Assembly: GCA_944800085.1 (NCBI GenBank)
Contig: CALYLO010000007.1
Coordinates: forward strand, 1-64,000
Length of the DNA stretch: 64,000 nt
Source: Paenibacillus melissococcoides
Lineage (GTDB): Bacteria; Bacillota; Bacilli; Paenibacillales; Paenibacillaceae
Direction of reading: 5' to 3'
The notes below the pieces were generated by a model. It had not been told where the DNA came from. It did no database searches and saw only the letters and a list, made by a program, of their open reading frames with translations. Below, in pieces: positions 8,657-16,844 of this stretch (position 1 is its first letter; every line of letters begins with the position of its first letter). Position numbers and translations under genes: made by a program.

Positions 8657-9952
8657 TCACCTCCCCCCCTCTGTATCTTCGCTGTTCTTTATTCCTGCTT
8701 TCATGAGCTGGTACTGTTCTAAAATATCAAGTGTTGTGTAGTTCAAACTCATATAATGCTTGTCGCCTATAGGGCCGATGCCGTCTTCATCTTCCAATTC
8801 CAGCACCTTATTTATTGAATAAGGCCCGATCTGGATCATGTTCTTATAAAATTCTGCCCGACTCTTCGAATCGCCTCGCAGCTCACTGGTTACGTTGAAC
8901 TTCGTATAATAAACCCGCCGTTCTGTACCAGTGAATAGCTTCCAGTCAATTTCCTGCTCCCAATTCGCAAAGATAGGCTGGAGAGTGCTTTTTACATACT
9001 CCAGGGAGAGGTTTTCCATATTGCTATATTTAGTGTCCGTAATCCCTAATTTGTAAGGCGGCACCTTATATATCTTGGCAACCTCTTTTATCCCTAATTG
9101 GGCCGTCTCAATGAATTGAGCATCCGCCAATGGCATACCTAAGCTTTGATAGTCGAAGCCTGCATCCAATATCGCAATACGATGAGCATTAGTCAGCCCG
9201 GAATTCGCCTTCTGCCATTCGTCTCGAACAACTTCCCGGGCAGGCTTATCAAGCGGCTTCGGAGTTTTGAGAATGCCCCTCGTCGTTGTCCCGCTGCTGT
9301 AAAAGCTGCCGATGAATTTTTTCTGTGCTTGCTGTACACCAATTTCCTCCCGGATGACTTGTATTGGAGTGATCCCCTTGAGCCCCGACTTACTGATCGA
9401 CTTGAAATGCAGTACATCCCAATGCGGCAACTTTCTCGTTTCTCCATTCGGCAAGGTTGTAATGTACCATACTTGTCCGGTTTGGGGATCAACGTGAACA
9501 TCAGTTTTCGACGGGTTAAGGGGCCACAACGCCTTGGGCATGCCATTATATGGGCCGCTTGTATGCCACTCAATGTTGGCATATCCATTTCCCCAGGCCA
9601 CAACATGTACCATCATTAGTTCCTTGAAGATGTAAGCCGTCATGTATGGGTTGGGCCTGCTGCCAAGCAGTTCAGCGACGGGGTGACTGCTATCCTTTTC
9701 GCGCCCGCCCTTCTTTTTCCGGTAGACATGGATCGGAAGTTTGCCGATATCACCGCCCAGGATGCTTGCACAGGTATAAACATTACTATTCATTAGGGCC
9801 GATTCGCTGGTGACACGCTCGCCGCTGGCCGTTTTCTTTCCCCCAAACAGGTCCAAAAACCATGACTTGGGATTCTTCAAGTCCGATGTATCTTCTGAAC
9901 GTCTGTGAAGGAATTGAAACCAGCCCATACGAAAGAATCTATTTCGCCGCAA
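8657..9952 (-). CDS. Phage portal protein, HK97 family
   Basis: 431 residues beginning with a TTG start after GGGAGGGGGTGAAGAA. Hallmarks of HK97-type portals are SNVYTCASILGGDIGKLPIH, MMVHVVAWGNGYANIEW, VLHFKSISKSGLKGITPI, a TTTRGILKTP turn and EVAKIYKVPPYKLGITD. The portal ring is the DNA entry vertex and docking site of the terminase. The gene lies between the large terminase and the prohead protease with short gaps. Confidence 0.93.
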   Translation of the reverse strand: MRRNRFFRMGWFQFLHRRSEDTSDLKNPKSWFLDLFGGKKTASGERVTSESALMNSNVYTCASILGGDIGKLPIHVYRKKKGGREKDSSHPVAELLGSRPNPYMTAYIFKELMMVHVVAWGNGYANIEWHTSGPYNGMPKALWPLNPSKTDVHVDPQTGQVWYITTLPNGETRKLPHWDVLHFKSISKSGLKGITPIQVIREEIGVQQAQKKFIGSFYSSGTTTRGILKTPKPLDKPAREVVRDEWQKANSGLTNAHRIAILDAGFDYQSLGMPLADAQFIETAQLGIKEVAKIYKVPPYKLGITDTKYSNMENLSLEYVKSTLQPIFANWEQEIDWKLFTGTERRVYYTKFNVTSELRGDSKSRAEFYKNMIQIGPYSINKVLELEDEDGIGPIGDKHYMSLNYTTLDILEQYQLMKAGIKNSEDTEGGR

Positions 9953-9967
9953 TTCTTCACCCCCTCC

Positions 9968-11677
9968 CTAGAACGAGAAATCTTCACTTAATACATGCTT
10001 GTTCAAATCTTGCTCGTTACCCGAAATGTATACTCTGACATGTGCATTTATTAATGCGGCTGCCGGGTCGATACGTTCAACACTCTTTGCTTTGTCCAGC
10101 ATTATATTATCCTGTGCATCCACTTTAACAATTGCGTTTGCCATCGCCCAACCAAGTACAGGATCGTTTTCATGAATGACCTGCCCCATGTAGACGCGCT
10201 CCCTGAAATTTTTGGTCGGAGCGTTCAGCGTTTTAATGCCCTGCCTAATCTCGATCATTACAAATCCTGCGTTTGCCATTGCCGTAGAGAATTGCGTTGC
10301 ATTGTATGGGTCATAACATATTTCTTTGATGTTCCAGCCTCGCCGCTCTGCTTCTTGTGGGATATAGGCCATTACAAAGTCATAATCAACTACCGCGCCA
10401 GGCGTCACCGTTAGCCACCCTTCCTTTATCCATAGGTCATATGGCATCTTGTCCGACTGTTTACGTTCAGCCAGCTTTTCCTCTGGAATAAATGAGTGAC
10501 TAAAGACGGCTAGACGTCCGTCCGGCAATTCTATGTCAAAGCTGCAACTGGTTAGGTCAGTTGTACGTGACAAATCGATTCCAACAACCGCATCTAGTCC
10601 GTTAGTGTCCGGCATCGGATTGTCCTTCGTGGTACCGCATGCTTTCCACTTGCCCATGTCCATGTAGCCGGATAGTTTGGCGTCTACCCATACGTTCATG
10701 TTCTTAATTTTGAACGCGACCATCTTTTCAGGATCTGCCAGCGCCATTTTCAACTCGCTTCGCAGCATCTTGAGTCCAGCCGGGTAGCTTGCGACAATAG
10801 GGTTTGCTTTAATCCAGTTGCGTTCATCGGTAATGTCGTCATCTTCGTCCAACTCATTGACCATAGCAAAGTATTCGTCATTTTCTAGGTCAACATTTGG
10901 ATCGAGCAGCTTTGATACAAAGTTGTACTCTATTCGATAACATGGATGGTTCAGATTTCGTCCCGCGGTCGTGATAATCATGAGTAACGGCTCTTCGCGG
11001 GCTATCATACCGGATGCTAAGACGTCGTAAAACTCCGTGGTTTTGTGTAGGTGATATTCATCCACAATCCCACATTGTACGTTTGTCCCGTCACCTTCTT
11101 TGCCATCCTCTTTCGAGAGAGCTTCCATAAAGGATTCTGATTTAAGGTGCTGGATCTGCCCGTTAGCTATCTTGATGGTTCCTCGTCTAATGAGTTCAGA
11201 GCAACCTTTTAGCATTGCGGCAGCTTCGTTCCAAACAATCTTGGATTGCTTCTTTTTCGTGGCAGCACAATAAACCTCGGAGGCATATTCCCCGAAGGCG
11301 ATGGTTTCATATGATCCAACGCAGGCCAGTGACTGCGACTTGGCATTTTTTCGCGCTACCTGCCAGTAGGCTTTATTAAACCGCCGATATCCAGTATCGC
11401 GATGCACCCAACCGTAGATATTTCCGAATACAAACTTCTGTATGATATGCGGTTCAATATGCTGCCTTGCTAACGCGCCTTTACGGTGTTTGAAAAGCCG
11501 CATCCAGTCCAAAAAACGCTCCGCGTACTCTTCGACAAAGACATAGGGAAAATCGCCTGTATCTTGTCGTTCAAGGTCGCGCAGGAACCGCCTACACGCC
11601 TGTTTATGCTTCTTGCACGCTACTATTTCACCGCTTATGACTTGCTCGGAATACGAAACTAGCTCATCAAGAATCAT
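9968..11677 (-). CDS. Terminase large subunit
   Basis: 569 residues. The ATPase part includes FNKAYWQVARKNAKSQSLA (Walker A-like region), GIVDEYHLHKTTEFYDVL (Walker B) and LMIITTAGRNLNHPCY (motif III). The nuclease part begins with VVGIDLSRTTDLTSCSFDI and later has KEICYDPYNATQF. This is a Terminase_1-type motor that packages phage DNA through the portal. It overlaps the small subunit gene by four bases. Length is normal. Confidence 0.95.
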   Translation of the reverse strand: MILDELVSYSEQVISGEIVACKKHKQACRRFLRDLERQDTGDFPYVFVEEYAERFLDWMRLFKHRKGALARQHIEPHIIQKFVFGNIYGWVHRDTGYRRFNKAYWQVARKNAKSQSLACVGSYETIAFGEYASEVYCAATKKKQSKIVWNEAAAMLKGCSELIRRGTIKIANGQIQHLKSESFMEALSKEDGKEGDGTNVQCGIVDEYHLHKTTEFYDVLASGMIAREEPLLMIITTAGRNLNHPCYRIEYNFVSKLLDPNVDLENDEYFAMVNELDEDDDITDERNWIKANPIVASYPAGLKMLRSELKMALADPEKMVAFKIKNMNVWVDAKLSGYMDMGKWKACGTTKDNPMPDTNGLDAVVGIDLSRTTDLTSCSFDIELPDGRLAVFSHSFIPEEKLAERKQSDKMPYDLWIKEGWLTVTPGAVVDYDFVMAYIPQEAERRGWNIKEICYDPYNATQFSTAMANAGFVMIEIRQGIKTLNAPTKNFRERVYMGQVIHENDPVLGWAMANAIVKVDAQDNIMLDKAKSVERIDPAAALINAHVRVYISGNEQDLNKHVLSEDFSF

Positions 11678-12168
11678 ATATCACCGAAACGATCCGTCAC
11701 CGGATCAGATTCTTTGGGCTTCTCGTCTTTAAGAGCTATTTTTGTTCTGTCATAAACGGTTAAACCGAACTTACTTTCATATGCTTGGAGTAGCTTGATG
11801 GTAGAATTCAAGGCCGTTAGCGCCGGATTCGTGACGTAGGTTATACCTCCGCGCGAATTTTCATTTACTAACGTATATCCCTTTTCCTCCACTTCGGTTC
11901 GAAGCTCCAGCATTCGGGCATGTAAGTCACAATATTGAGCAAGTCCATTTACATCTAAATTCGTCAGCAATTCGGTTTCTTCAAGCTGCTTTACCAAGTC
12001 TCGGAACATTTTTTTTGCCTTATCATTCAGCCAAGCAGGCGCTCGGATGCGATCCCTTCTTAAGCGGCTGCTTATTTTCTGTTCCTTGTCCTGTCGCTCA
12101 AACTTCTGCTTTTTCGTCAGATGTCCTTTTATCAAATGCAGCGGTTTCGGATTCCTCCCCATCGTCAC
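11674..12168 (-). CDS. Terminase small subunit, P27 family
   Basis: 164 residues beginning MTMGRNPKPLHLIKGHLTKK, a start typical of P27-family small terminases. It continues with RIRAPAWLNDKAKKMFRDLV and a DVNGLAQYCDLHARMLEL helix, then NPALTALNSTIKLLQAYESK. It recognises phage DNA and delivers it to the large subunit. The stop overlaps the start of the large subunit gene (translational coupling). Confidence 0.92.
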   Translation of the reverse strand: MTMGRNPKPLHLIKGHLTKKQKFERQDKEQKISSRLRRDRIRAPAWLNDKAKKMFRDLVKQLEETELLTNLDVNGLAQYCDLHARMLELRTEVEEKGYTLVNENSRGGITYVTNPALTALNSTIKLLQAYESKFGLTVYDRTKIALKDEKPKESDPVTDRFGDI

Positions 12169-12248
12169 GTCACCTCCTTGCGTACCCTAAATTTGATTTC
12201 AGGAAATTTTCGTGCGCTTGAGGGGGCAGCGCTCAACGCCTCATAGCC

Positions 12249-12416
12249 TCACGTTTTTGACCCTAGGGGGGCGTCATCGGAACCACGACGGACTGTATCA
12301 ATCGCGGTTGGTCCCCCACACCTAGGACACCTCAAGCCATCTCGTACCTTGTGACTTCGTTCGACGTAACCACAATCCTTATCCAAGCAATAGTGAGTCG
12401 TGAGTTTTTGTTTCAC
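12249..12416 (-). CDS. Small zinc-ribbon protein, 55 residues
   Basis: Starts with GTG at 12414-12416 behind a strong GAAGGAGGGACATT site. It reads HYCLDKDCGYVERSHKVRDG then LRCPRCGGPTAID. The four cysteines (C-x4-C and C-x2-C) suggest a single zinc ribbon. It overlaps the end of the upstream gene (12379-12666) and leads into the terminase operon. No specific function is known; small zinc proteins are common next to HNH/terminase genes. Confidence 0.6.
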   Translation of the reverse strand: MKQKLTTHYCLDKDCGYVERSHKVRDGLRCPRCGGPTAIDTVRRGSDDAPLGSKT

Positions 12417-12666
12417 AATGTCCCTCCTTCCTATAACGCTCGTCTGCTTTCCTCCCGCTTTCAGTAGCTCCTATCAAGTCAGTAACCCCTATCCTTCCAT
12501 CACTACATGAATGCATCCCTATTAAGCCAACACTACCACCCCATTCTTTAGGTAGTGGCTCACCCATCGTTATGTTCACAAACGCAATCATGACATCAGG
12601 TACATGTACATTCTTTTCAACAGCGCCGCACTGCCTGCACTTATATAACAAGAATCCCGAACTCAA
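12379..12666 (-). CDS. Hypothetical phage protein with zinc-binding N-terminus
   Basis: 95 residues: MSSGFLLYKCRQCGAVEKNV then HVPDVMIAFVNITMGE and a His/Cys-containing SCSDGRIGVTDLIGAT. A Cys-x2-Cys pair near residue 10 and later His-x-Cys suggest zinc binding. It lies between the HNH gene and the terminase operon. I do not recognise a characterised family. Confidence 0.6.
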   Translation of the reverse strand: MSSGFLLYKCRQCGAVEKNVHVPDVMIAFVNITMGEPLPKEWGGSVGLIGMHSCSDGRIGVTDLIGATESGRKADERYRKEGHCETKTHDSLLLG

Positions 12667-12705
12667 CCCCTAATCCCTCCATCCCCTCGAATAAAGAAGC
12701 TCCAT

Positions 12706-12861
12706 TCAAAGCGCGTATGATGCTATGAGCAAGGCTGTGATCGCTGTTATTCTAGCTGCCCGCCCATAATTACGGGCATCTATTTGTTTTTCCAAATAGC
12801 GAGCATTGATTAATATAAGGATCACAATCGAAACCTTAATAGCAATCGTTGTATAGTCCAT
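12706..12861 (-). CDS. Small membrane protein
   Basis: 51 residues from ATG at 12859-12861: MDYTTIAIKVSIVILILINA, then a Lys/Arg-rich loop (EKQIDARNYGRAAR) and a second hydrophobic segment ITAITALLIASYAL. Two short membrane segments are likely. It overlaps the 3' end of the HNH gene by 26 nt. Function unknown. Confidence 0.5.
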   Translation of the reverse strand: MDYTTIAIKVSIVILILINARYLEKQIDARNYGRAARITAITALLIASYAL

Positions 12862-13213
12862 GACCGAAACCTCCGTCCTCTTTGGCCGTCTTCCTATCAT
12901 GACATCGCTTGTTCATTGGTTGGTGGTTCTCTGGGTCCCAGAACAAGTTGTAATCTCCCTTGTGCGGTTTAATATGGTCCACGACATTGGCAGCCAAAGG
13001 AACCTCTTTCCTTAAACACTCTTCGCATACACATAGCGGATGGAGGGCGAGGTACTGTTCCCGGTATTTTCGCCAGCGCCGTCCGTATAGTTTGGCATAT
13101 GAGCGGCTTGGCATCGCTTGTGAAGCTGCTGCCTTGTGCTTCTCGCAATAACGTTCTGTCGTCAACTCCGGGCACCCCGGCTTACTGCAGGGTCGCTTAG
13201 GCTTGGGTGGCAT
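12836..13213 (-). CDS. HNH endonuclease (packaging-associated)
   Basis: About 125 residues. A zinc-binding N-terminus (RPCSKPGCPELTTERYCEKH) precedes the HNH core: PLCVCEECLRK, NVVDHIKPHKGDYNLFWDPE and NHQPMNKRCHDRKTAKE. These give two CxxC pairs, the catalytic His in VDHI, the Asn of the N-H-Q motif and the final His. HNH nucleases next to terminase genes assist cleavage of packaged DNA in HK97-like phages. Starts at the ATG after GGAGGGATGAAG. Confidence 0.88.
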   Translation of the reverse strand: MPPKPKRPCSKPGCPELTTERYCEKHKAAASQAMPSRSYAKLYGRRWRKYREQYLALHPLCVCEECLRKEVPLAANVVDHIKPHKGDYNLFWDPENHQPMNKRCHDRKTAKEDGGFGHGLYNDCY

Positions 13214-13478
13214 CTTCATCCCTCCAACATCTCAGCGGTATCAGGCATGTTTGTGCCACTCCATCCCACTTGCCCCACTCGCAGCGCCGGCACTTGTCTG
13301 GCTGTTCCCGCTCCGATGCACAATCAGGACAGTTCAGCGTTTCGAAGAATCGGATCTTCTGCTTCTCTTCATCTTCTCCCCTGAATATCTCAGTACGGTA
13401 CTTCGTGTGTCCGCAAGCGTGTGTTATTTTGACACAACGCTGCAGCCTGTCATGTCTTCCTGCCATGTCTGCGTTCAC
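13197..13478 (-). CDS. Hypothetical cysteine-rich phage protein
   Basis: 93 residues with HACGHTKYRTEIF, a CPDCASE pair and CRRCEWGKWDG, giving several possible zinc ligands. Overlaps the HNH gene start by 17 nt. No family recognised; a small zinc-ribbon protein of the late-early region is the best description. Confidence 0.55.
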   Translation of the reverse strand: MNADMAGRHDRLQRCVKITHACGHTKYRTEIFRGEDEEKQKIRFFETLNCPDCASEREQPDKCRRCEWGKWDGVAQTCLIPLRCWRDEDATQA

Positions 13479-13572
13479 CCCGGTTCCTTAGTACGGCCTT
13501 TTCCCTATATGCCGTAACCCTAATCAGCCATTTCAATAGCTTCATTCCCTCTCACCATCCTTTGCACCAAAA

Positions 13573-13596
13573 TAAAAAGCCGCTGAATATTCAGCG
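13573..13596 (-). terminator. Rho-independent terminator
   Basis: Minus-strand palindrome CGCTGAATATTCAGCG followed by GCTTTTTATTTT, immediately behind the stop codon of the gene at 13599-13817. Confidence 0.75.
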
Positions 13597-13598
13597 AC

Positions 13599-13817
13599 TC
13601 AATAAACAATTCGTTTTGCATGTGGATCGGGAGCATAATAGTCCTCCTGCTCTTTCCCGGCCAACCGATCACGTTTAAGCTCGTCCAAGGCATCTTGTAT
13701 GTATGCTTCGGACACCGTGCAAAGTGTTGTTGGACGATATCCAGATGCAATAAGCTGCTCGATTCTTTCCTTTGTTGTTATTTCTCCATTCACGGCTACA
13801 TACGAACCTGGTTCCAA
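13599..13817 (-). CDS. Hypothetical phage protein
   Basis: 72 residues, probably from a TTG start at 13817: GSYVAVNGEITTKERIEQLI, SEAYIQDALDELKRDRLAGK. Mostly helical and acidic. It is flanked by two terminator hairpins (13573 and 13868), so it may be a single-gene transcript. No family recognised. Confidence 0.5.
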   Translation of the reverse strand: MEPGSYVAVNGEITTKERIEQLIASGYRPTTLCTVSEAYIQDALDELKRDRLAGKEQEDYYAPDPHAKRIVY

Positions 13818-13867
13818 ATCTTTAAGGTTGACTGCTTCCGTTGTTCTTCACCCTTTCTGAGCTAATA

Positions 13868-13895
13868 AAAAAGCACCCTTTTAAGGATGCTCAAT
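13868..13895 (-). terminator. Rho-independent terminator overlapping a stop codon
   Basis: Minus-strand AGCATCCTT / AAGGGTGCT stem followed by TTTTTT. The TAA of the small helix-turn-helix gene lies in the loop. Confidence 0.75.
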
Positions 13896-14006
13896 TAACC
13901 ATACTCCATAGACGCATTTTGCTTTTAGCCTTCCATCTTCACACATGCGCTGGACCGTTCGTACGTTCATGTTTTTCATTTCCGCGTAACCCTTCACGGT
14001 CGTCAC
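13881..14006 (-). CDS. Very small excisionase-type helix-turn-helix protein
   Basis: 41 residues if started at GTG 14004-14006. The sequence TTVKGYAEMKNMNVRTVQRM, CEDGRLKAK and YGVWLIEH is the compact 'winged' helix-turn-helix seen in MerR/excisionase-like phage proteins: recognition helix VRTVQRM, then G-R-L/K-A and a strand W-L-I. The start is uncertain because no clear ribosome binding site precedes it. It follows the gene at 14021 closely and ends in a terminator. Confidence 0.5.
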   Translation of the reverse strand: MTTVKGYAEMKNMNVRTVQRMCEDGRLKAKCVYGVWLIEHP

Positions 14007-14020
14007 ACAGTCCAGCGGTG

Positions 14021-14413
14021 TTACTTTCCCTCTATCACCCAAGGTTCAATACCTTTCGCGTCTGCCTCTTTACCGTAAATCGTGATTTCTCTTTGTTTAG
14101 TAACTTTGTCGCGTTTCCACTCCAGATGTAACTTTATAATTCCTCTGTCCGCTTCGTATTCTTCTGCGGTATATTCTCGTGTCGTCCCATCCGGCGACAT
14201 CTTGACTTTCTTGGTACCTTCTGGCGCGTACTGCACCCACGAAACCTTAGCTTTTGCGGGGAGTACCACCGAATCCCCGTAATAATCAGACACATAAGAA
14301 ATACGGTCAATATTTTTTATGATAGCGTCCTTTAAATCTGAACCCTCAATAACAATTGTCCAATCCCCACCTACTGTAGTTCTCCGATCCTGGCGCTGTA
14401 CCTTGAATTCCAT
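14021..14413 (-). CDS. Hypothetical phage protein
   Basis: 130 residues, beginning MEFKVQRQDRRTTVGGDWTI and containing VLPAKAKVSWVQYAPEGTKK and IKLHLEWKRDKVTKQREITI. Beta-rich, no cysteines, no membrane segment. It lies downstream of the ArpU-like regulator and a terminator, so it probably has its own promoter in 14414-14500. No family recognised. Confidence 0.55.
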   Translation of the reverse strand: MEFKVQRQDRRTTVGGDWTIVIEGSDLKDAIIKNIDRISYVSDYYGDSVVLPAKAKVSWVQYAPEGTKKVKMSPDGTTREYTAEEYEADRGIIKLHLEWKRDKVTKQREITIYGKEADAKGIEPWVIEGK

Positions 14414-14511
14414 TTTAATTTCCCCTCTCGTTTTTTGTCGTATGTACGACTTCTTGATTCAAGAATAACATTATGTACGTCAATACTAAAGCGGAATTTT
14501 TTACACGCCAT

Positions 14512-14545
14512 AAAAAGTGCCGCCCCCGAGGGAACGGCTTTATAG
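14512..14545 (-). terminator. Rho-independent terminator downstream of the ArpU-like gene
   Basis: Minus-strand GCCGTTCCC / GGGGGCGGC stem followed by ACTTTTTA. It lies about 70 nt after the stop of the late regulator gene (14618). The rest of the 14414-14617 gap holds no gene that I can support. Confidence 0.7.
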
Positions 14546-14617
14546 AGAAGGAGGAGCAAATGATAATTATTTCACACTACCATAGTAACATCTTATAAGG
14601 CGTGAATCAGTGGCATC

Positions 14618-15133
14618 TTAGTCGCATGACTGCCAAATTCCATCAACTCCGAAAAACAGCGCTGTTAAGGCATTTGTTGCCGCTTTGATGTCTCGGAATA
14701 CAGTACTTCTATCGACAGAGTGGCATTCGGCAATCTCATCCGCCGTCATTTTTTCTTTGGAAATGTACATCTTGTACACCGTGTCATACCGCCTCAAGTC
14801 TTCTGCTCGTCCGGTTGACTCACACAGCAATTGATAAACCTTCAGCATCTGGTCAACGAATTTAACAATTGCCAAGGTTCGTTCTTTGGAACGTTTTATC
14901 GACTCGATGGCGAAATCTTGATCTAGCATATCGGCCTGTTCCAGCATATCAATTTCGATCAACTCAGTTTTTAGACTATCGGTATGAACCGCGAAACGTC
15001 GATAGTTCTTCAGAAGCAACCTTGTATTACGAAGGCGTCTATCTCGTTGGCTCTTCCGCTGTTTGTCTTGTTCCTTTTGTACAAACTCTATTGCAACACG
15101 CGCAGCAATCTCCGCAACTTCTGCCTGATTCAT
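14618..15133 (-). CDS. Phage late transcriptional regulator, ArpU/RinA-like
   Basis: 171 residues. The N-terminal two thirds are helical and charged (RRLRNTRLLLKNYRRFAVHT). The C-terminus carries a sigma-region-4-like helix-turn-helix: KMTADEIAECHSVDRSTVFR followed by DIKAATNALTALFFGVDG. This pattern, and the position just before the packaging genes, match ArpU/RinA-type activators of late gene expression. The stop is followed by a strong terminator. Confidence 0.75.
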   Translation of the reverse strand: MNQAEVAEIAARVAIEFVQKEQDKQRKSQRDRRLRNTRLLLKNYRRFAVHTDSLKTELIEIDMLEQADMLDQDFAIESIKRSKERTLAIVKFVDQMLKVYQLLCESTGRAEDLRRYDTVYKMYISKEKMTADEIAECHSVDRSTVFRDIKAATNALTALFFGVDGIWQSCD

Positions 15134-15399
15134 CCTTTCATCCTCTCCTCTCTTTCCCGCTTCTGCCCCGCTTCCATGTAATCAAACAAGTCCAATTGTC
15201 CATCCGCTGGGATGTAGTCCGCCGCGTCTATCACATACCCACGGAGCAGCCATGCCGGATCAACCTCTTGGGATTCTTCCGCCTCTCCCTTTATGGGCTG
15301 GCCGGCTTTTCGTCGCTCGCCGCTTTTATACCGGCCGTCCCATGTCTGATCGGCCAGTTCCGTCCACACCCAATATGACCGTGCCTTTACTTTCCCCAT
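15130..15399 (-). CDS. Hypothetical phage protein
   Basis: 89 residues: KARSYWVWTELADQTWDGRY, then Lys/Glu-rich, and PADGQLDLFDYMEAGQKRE. The DGQLDLFDYME stretch resembles short acidic docking motifs, but this is only an impression. It overlaps the neighbouring genes on both sides by a few bases, so it belongs to one operon with the ArpU-like gene. No family recognised. Confidence 0.55.
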   Translation of the reverse strand: MGKVKARSYWVWTELADQTWDGRYKSGERRKAGQPIKGEAEESQEVDPAWLLRGYVIDAADYIPADGQLDLFDYMEAGQKREREERMKG

Positions 15400-15773
15400 A
15401 TCCTGTCATCTCCATCGAAAGGCCCAATGTCTTCCCCATAAGATCCTTTGTATACCTCTCTATCGTGATCCCAACAGTGCCGGCACATCTTTCCCCCATT
15501 CGGTGCCCTATCGAATATGTGCGGTTCGCGTAGCTCCTTCCGGACTTCGCCGCACCATGCACATTCACCGCCGCCCGTATACTCTGCCATGATTCGGTTG
15601 AATTGTTCTTCCTCCAATTGCACTGTGCCCACTACGGGAGCCGTGCTGATTTCTGCAAGGTCGAACGTTTCGGGAAGTCCCGTGTAGCCTTTGGCCCTGA
15701 ACTGATCATCATGGTCATGCAAATCTATTACCAGACGGTCATCCACAAGCTTGAGATCATAATATCTATTCAT
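15387..15773 (-). CDS. Hypothetical phage protein with treble-clef-like zinc site
   Basis: 128 residues. N-terminal part MNRYYDLKLVDDRLVIDLHD. Mid-region GGGECAWCGEVRKEL and GGKMCRHCWDHDREVYKG provide two C-x2-C pairs about 30 residues apart, consistent with a treble-clef or zinc-ribbon fold. Overlaps the next gene by 13 nt. Function unknown. Confidence 0.6.
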   Translation of the reverse strand: MNRYYDLKLVDDRLVIDLHDHDDQFRAKGYTGLPETFDLAEISTAPVVGTVQLEEEQFNRIMAEYTGGGECAWCGEVRKELREPHIFDRAPNGGKMCRHCWDHDREVYKGSYGEDIGPFDGDDRIWGK

Positions 15774-15776
15774 CCC

Positions 15777-16238
15777 CTATGCCTCCCTGCCCCTGGGTTG
15801 CCAATTCCACAGCCCTTGTTGTCCCTTGGCTGGAATCGGCACTGGAAGCTGCTTAACGTCGGTCAGTTCCCAGGCATAGCGTCCGTCGTCATAGTAACCA
15901 AAAGCCTCTTCCCTTTTACCGATCGAATCTTCCCGCATCTCGTTACCGCCGTCCCGCTCCAGGATGATGTCACCCCGCAAGCACCGAGAGACGGACCAGC
16001 ATTCGGTCAATTCAGCAATTGCCACCACCGCGCCAGTCGGTAACTCGTCCGCTGTATACCCATATTCCGCAAGAGTAGACTTTATCGGCTCTCTCTCACA
16101 AGCTTCCCGGTCCACCTTCTTCCCTGCGTGGATTGCCAGCGGACCGCGGTGCTTTGTTGCCCAGCTTCTAGTTTCAAAGTGTTTGGCGCCGATTGCGATC
16201 AACGTCGCCCAGGGCTGAATGATTGTTATGGCCTTCAT
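15777..16238 (-). CDS. ASCH-domain protein
   Basis: 153 residues from ATG at 16236-16238, after GGAGGGGAAGCAGTC. It begins MKAITIIQPWATLIAIGAKH and continues FETRSWATKHRGPLAIHAGK, then TGAVVAIAELTECW and YAWELTDVKQLPVPI. The 'I-Q-P-W-A ... E-T-R-S-W ... H-A-G-K' core is diagnostic of ASCH domains, an RNA- or nucleotide-binding fold related to PUA; some act on modified nucleosides. It is common in phage early regions. Confidence 0.85.
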   Translation of the reverse strand: MKAITIIQPWATLIAIGAKHFETRSWATKHRGPLAIHAGKKVDREACEREPIKSTLAEYGYTADELPTGAVVAIAELTECWSVSRCLRGDIILERDGGNEMREDSIGKREEAFGYYDDGRYAWELTDVKQLPVPIPAKGQQGLWNWQPRGREA

Positions 16239-16252
16239 GACTGCTTCCCCTC

Positions 16253-16426
16253 CTATAACCAACTAATCTGCACTAATACTTTTCCACCACTATGCAATGG
16301 CAAGTCGAATCCTGTCATTTTACTGTCTGCGTATTTTGCAAATGGTATTGTATACCCTTCTTCTTCAAGCACAGCTATTAACAATTCTTCTAACGCCTTT
16401 ATTTCTTCTGATTGTTTTTTATTCAT
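16253..16426 (-). CDS. Small hypothetical phage protein, 57 residues
   Basis: MNKKQSEEIKALEELLIAVL then EEEGYTIPFAKYADSKMTGF, ending HSGGKVLVQISWL. It has a good CAGGAGGGGA ribosome binding site and overlaps the upstream gene by eight bases, which supports real coding. A second ATG six bases upstream is possible. No family recognised. Confidence 0.55.
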   Translation of the reverse strand: MNKKQSEEIKALEELLIAVLEEEGYTIPFAKYADSKMTGFDLPLHSGGKVLVQISWL

Positions 16427-16844
16427 TTCCATTCCCCTCCTGTATGCGCTTTATAAGCTTGACAGCTTCGCTTGCCGCCCGTGCAGAGTCTTTGTCTGTG
16501 CTGTGGTCCCGTATGGATTCTAATGATTGTATAGCGTGAGTAAGGAGGTTTTCTTTTTTCTGTAAATTAAAGATAAGGGTATAAGTGGTGCGCAATTCGT
16601 TCTCCCCGTACTCTTTCCAATACTCTGCGTTTTTCTGCGCCGATTCTGCTATTTCCCGTTCACGTTCGTACATCTTGCGTAGACGTTCTACTTCTTTCCA
16701 TGCTGCTTGCTCTGATTCGAGCAAATATTCAAGCCTATAGGACTCATCAACATATCCATCCCCGTACACCCACAAAAATTTCTCGATACTGGATTTCAGC
16801 CACGAACGCTCTTCATCCGTCAACCTTTTATTCATTTTCTTCAC
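16419..16844 (-). CDS. Hypothetical coiled-coil phage protein
   Basis: 141 residues, almost wholly helical: LTDEERSWLKSSIEKFLWVY, AAWKEVERLRKMYERERE and NLQKKENLLTHAIQSLESIR. A long coiled coil is likely. Overlaps the upstream gene by four bases. No function recognised. Confidence 0.55.
   Translation of the reverse strand: MKKMNKRLTDEERSWLKSSIEKFLWVYGDGYVDESYRLEYLLESEQAAWKEVERLRKMYEREREIAESAQKNAEYWKEYGENELRTTYTLIFNLQKKENLLTHAIQSLESIRDHSTDKDSARAASEAVKLIKRIQEGNGNE

Noticed and set aside
14560..14598. 12-residue plus-strand frame behind a perfect AAGGAGGAGCAA site
   Set aside because: The ribosome-binding-like sequence is good, but there is no promoter, and the strand is opposite to all neighbours. 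A chance match in the intergenic gap is more likely.
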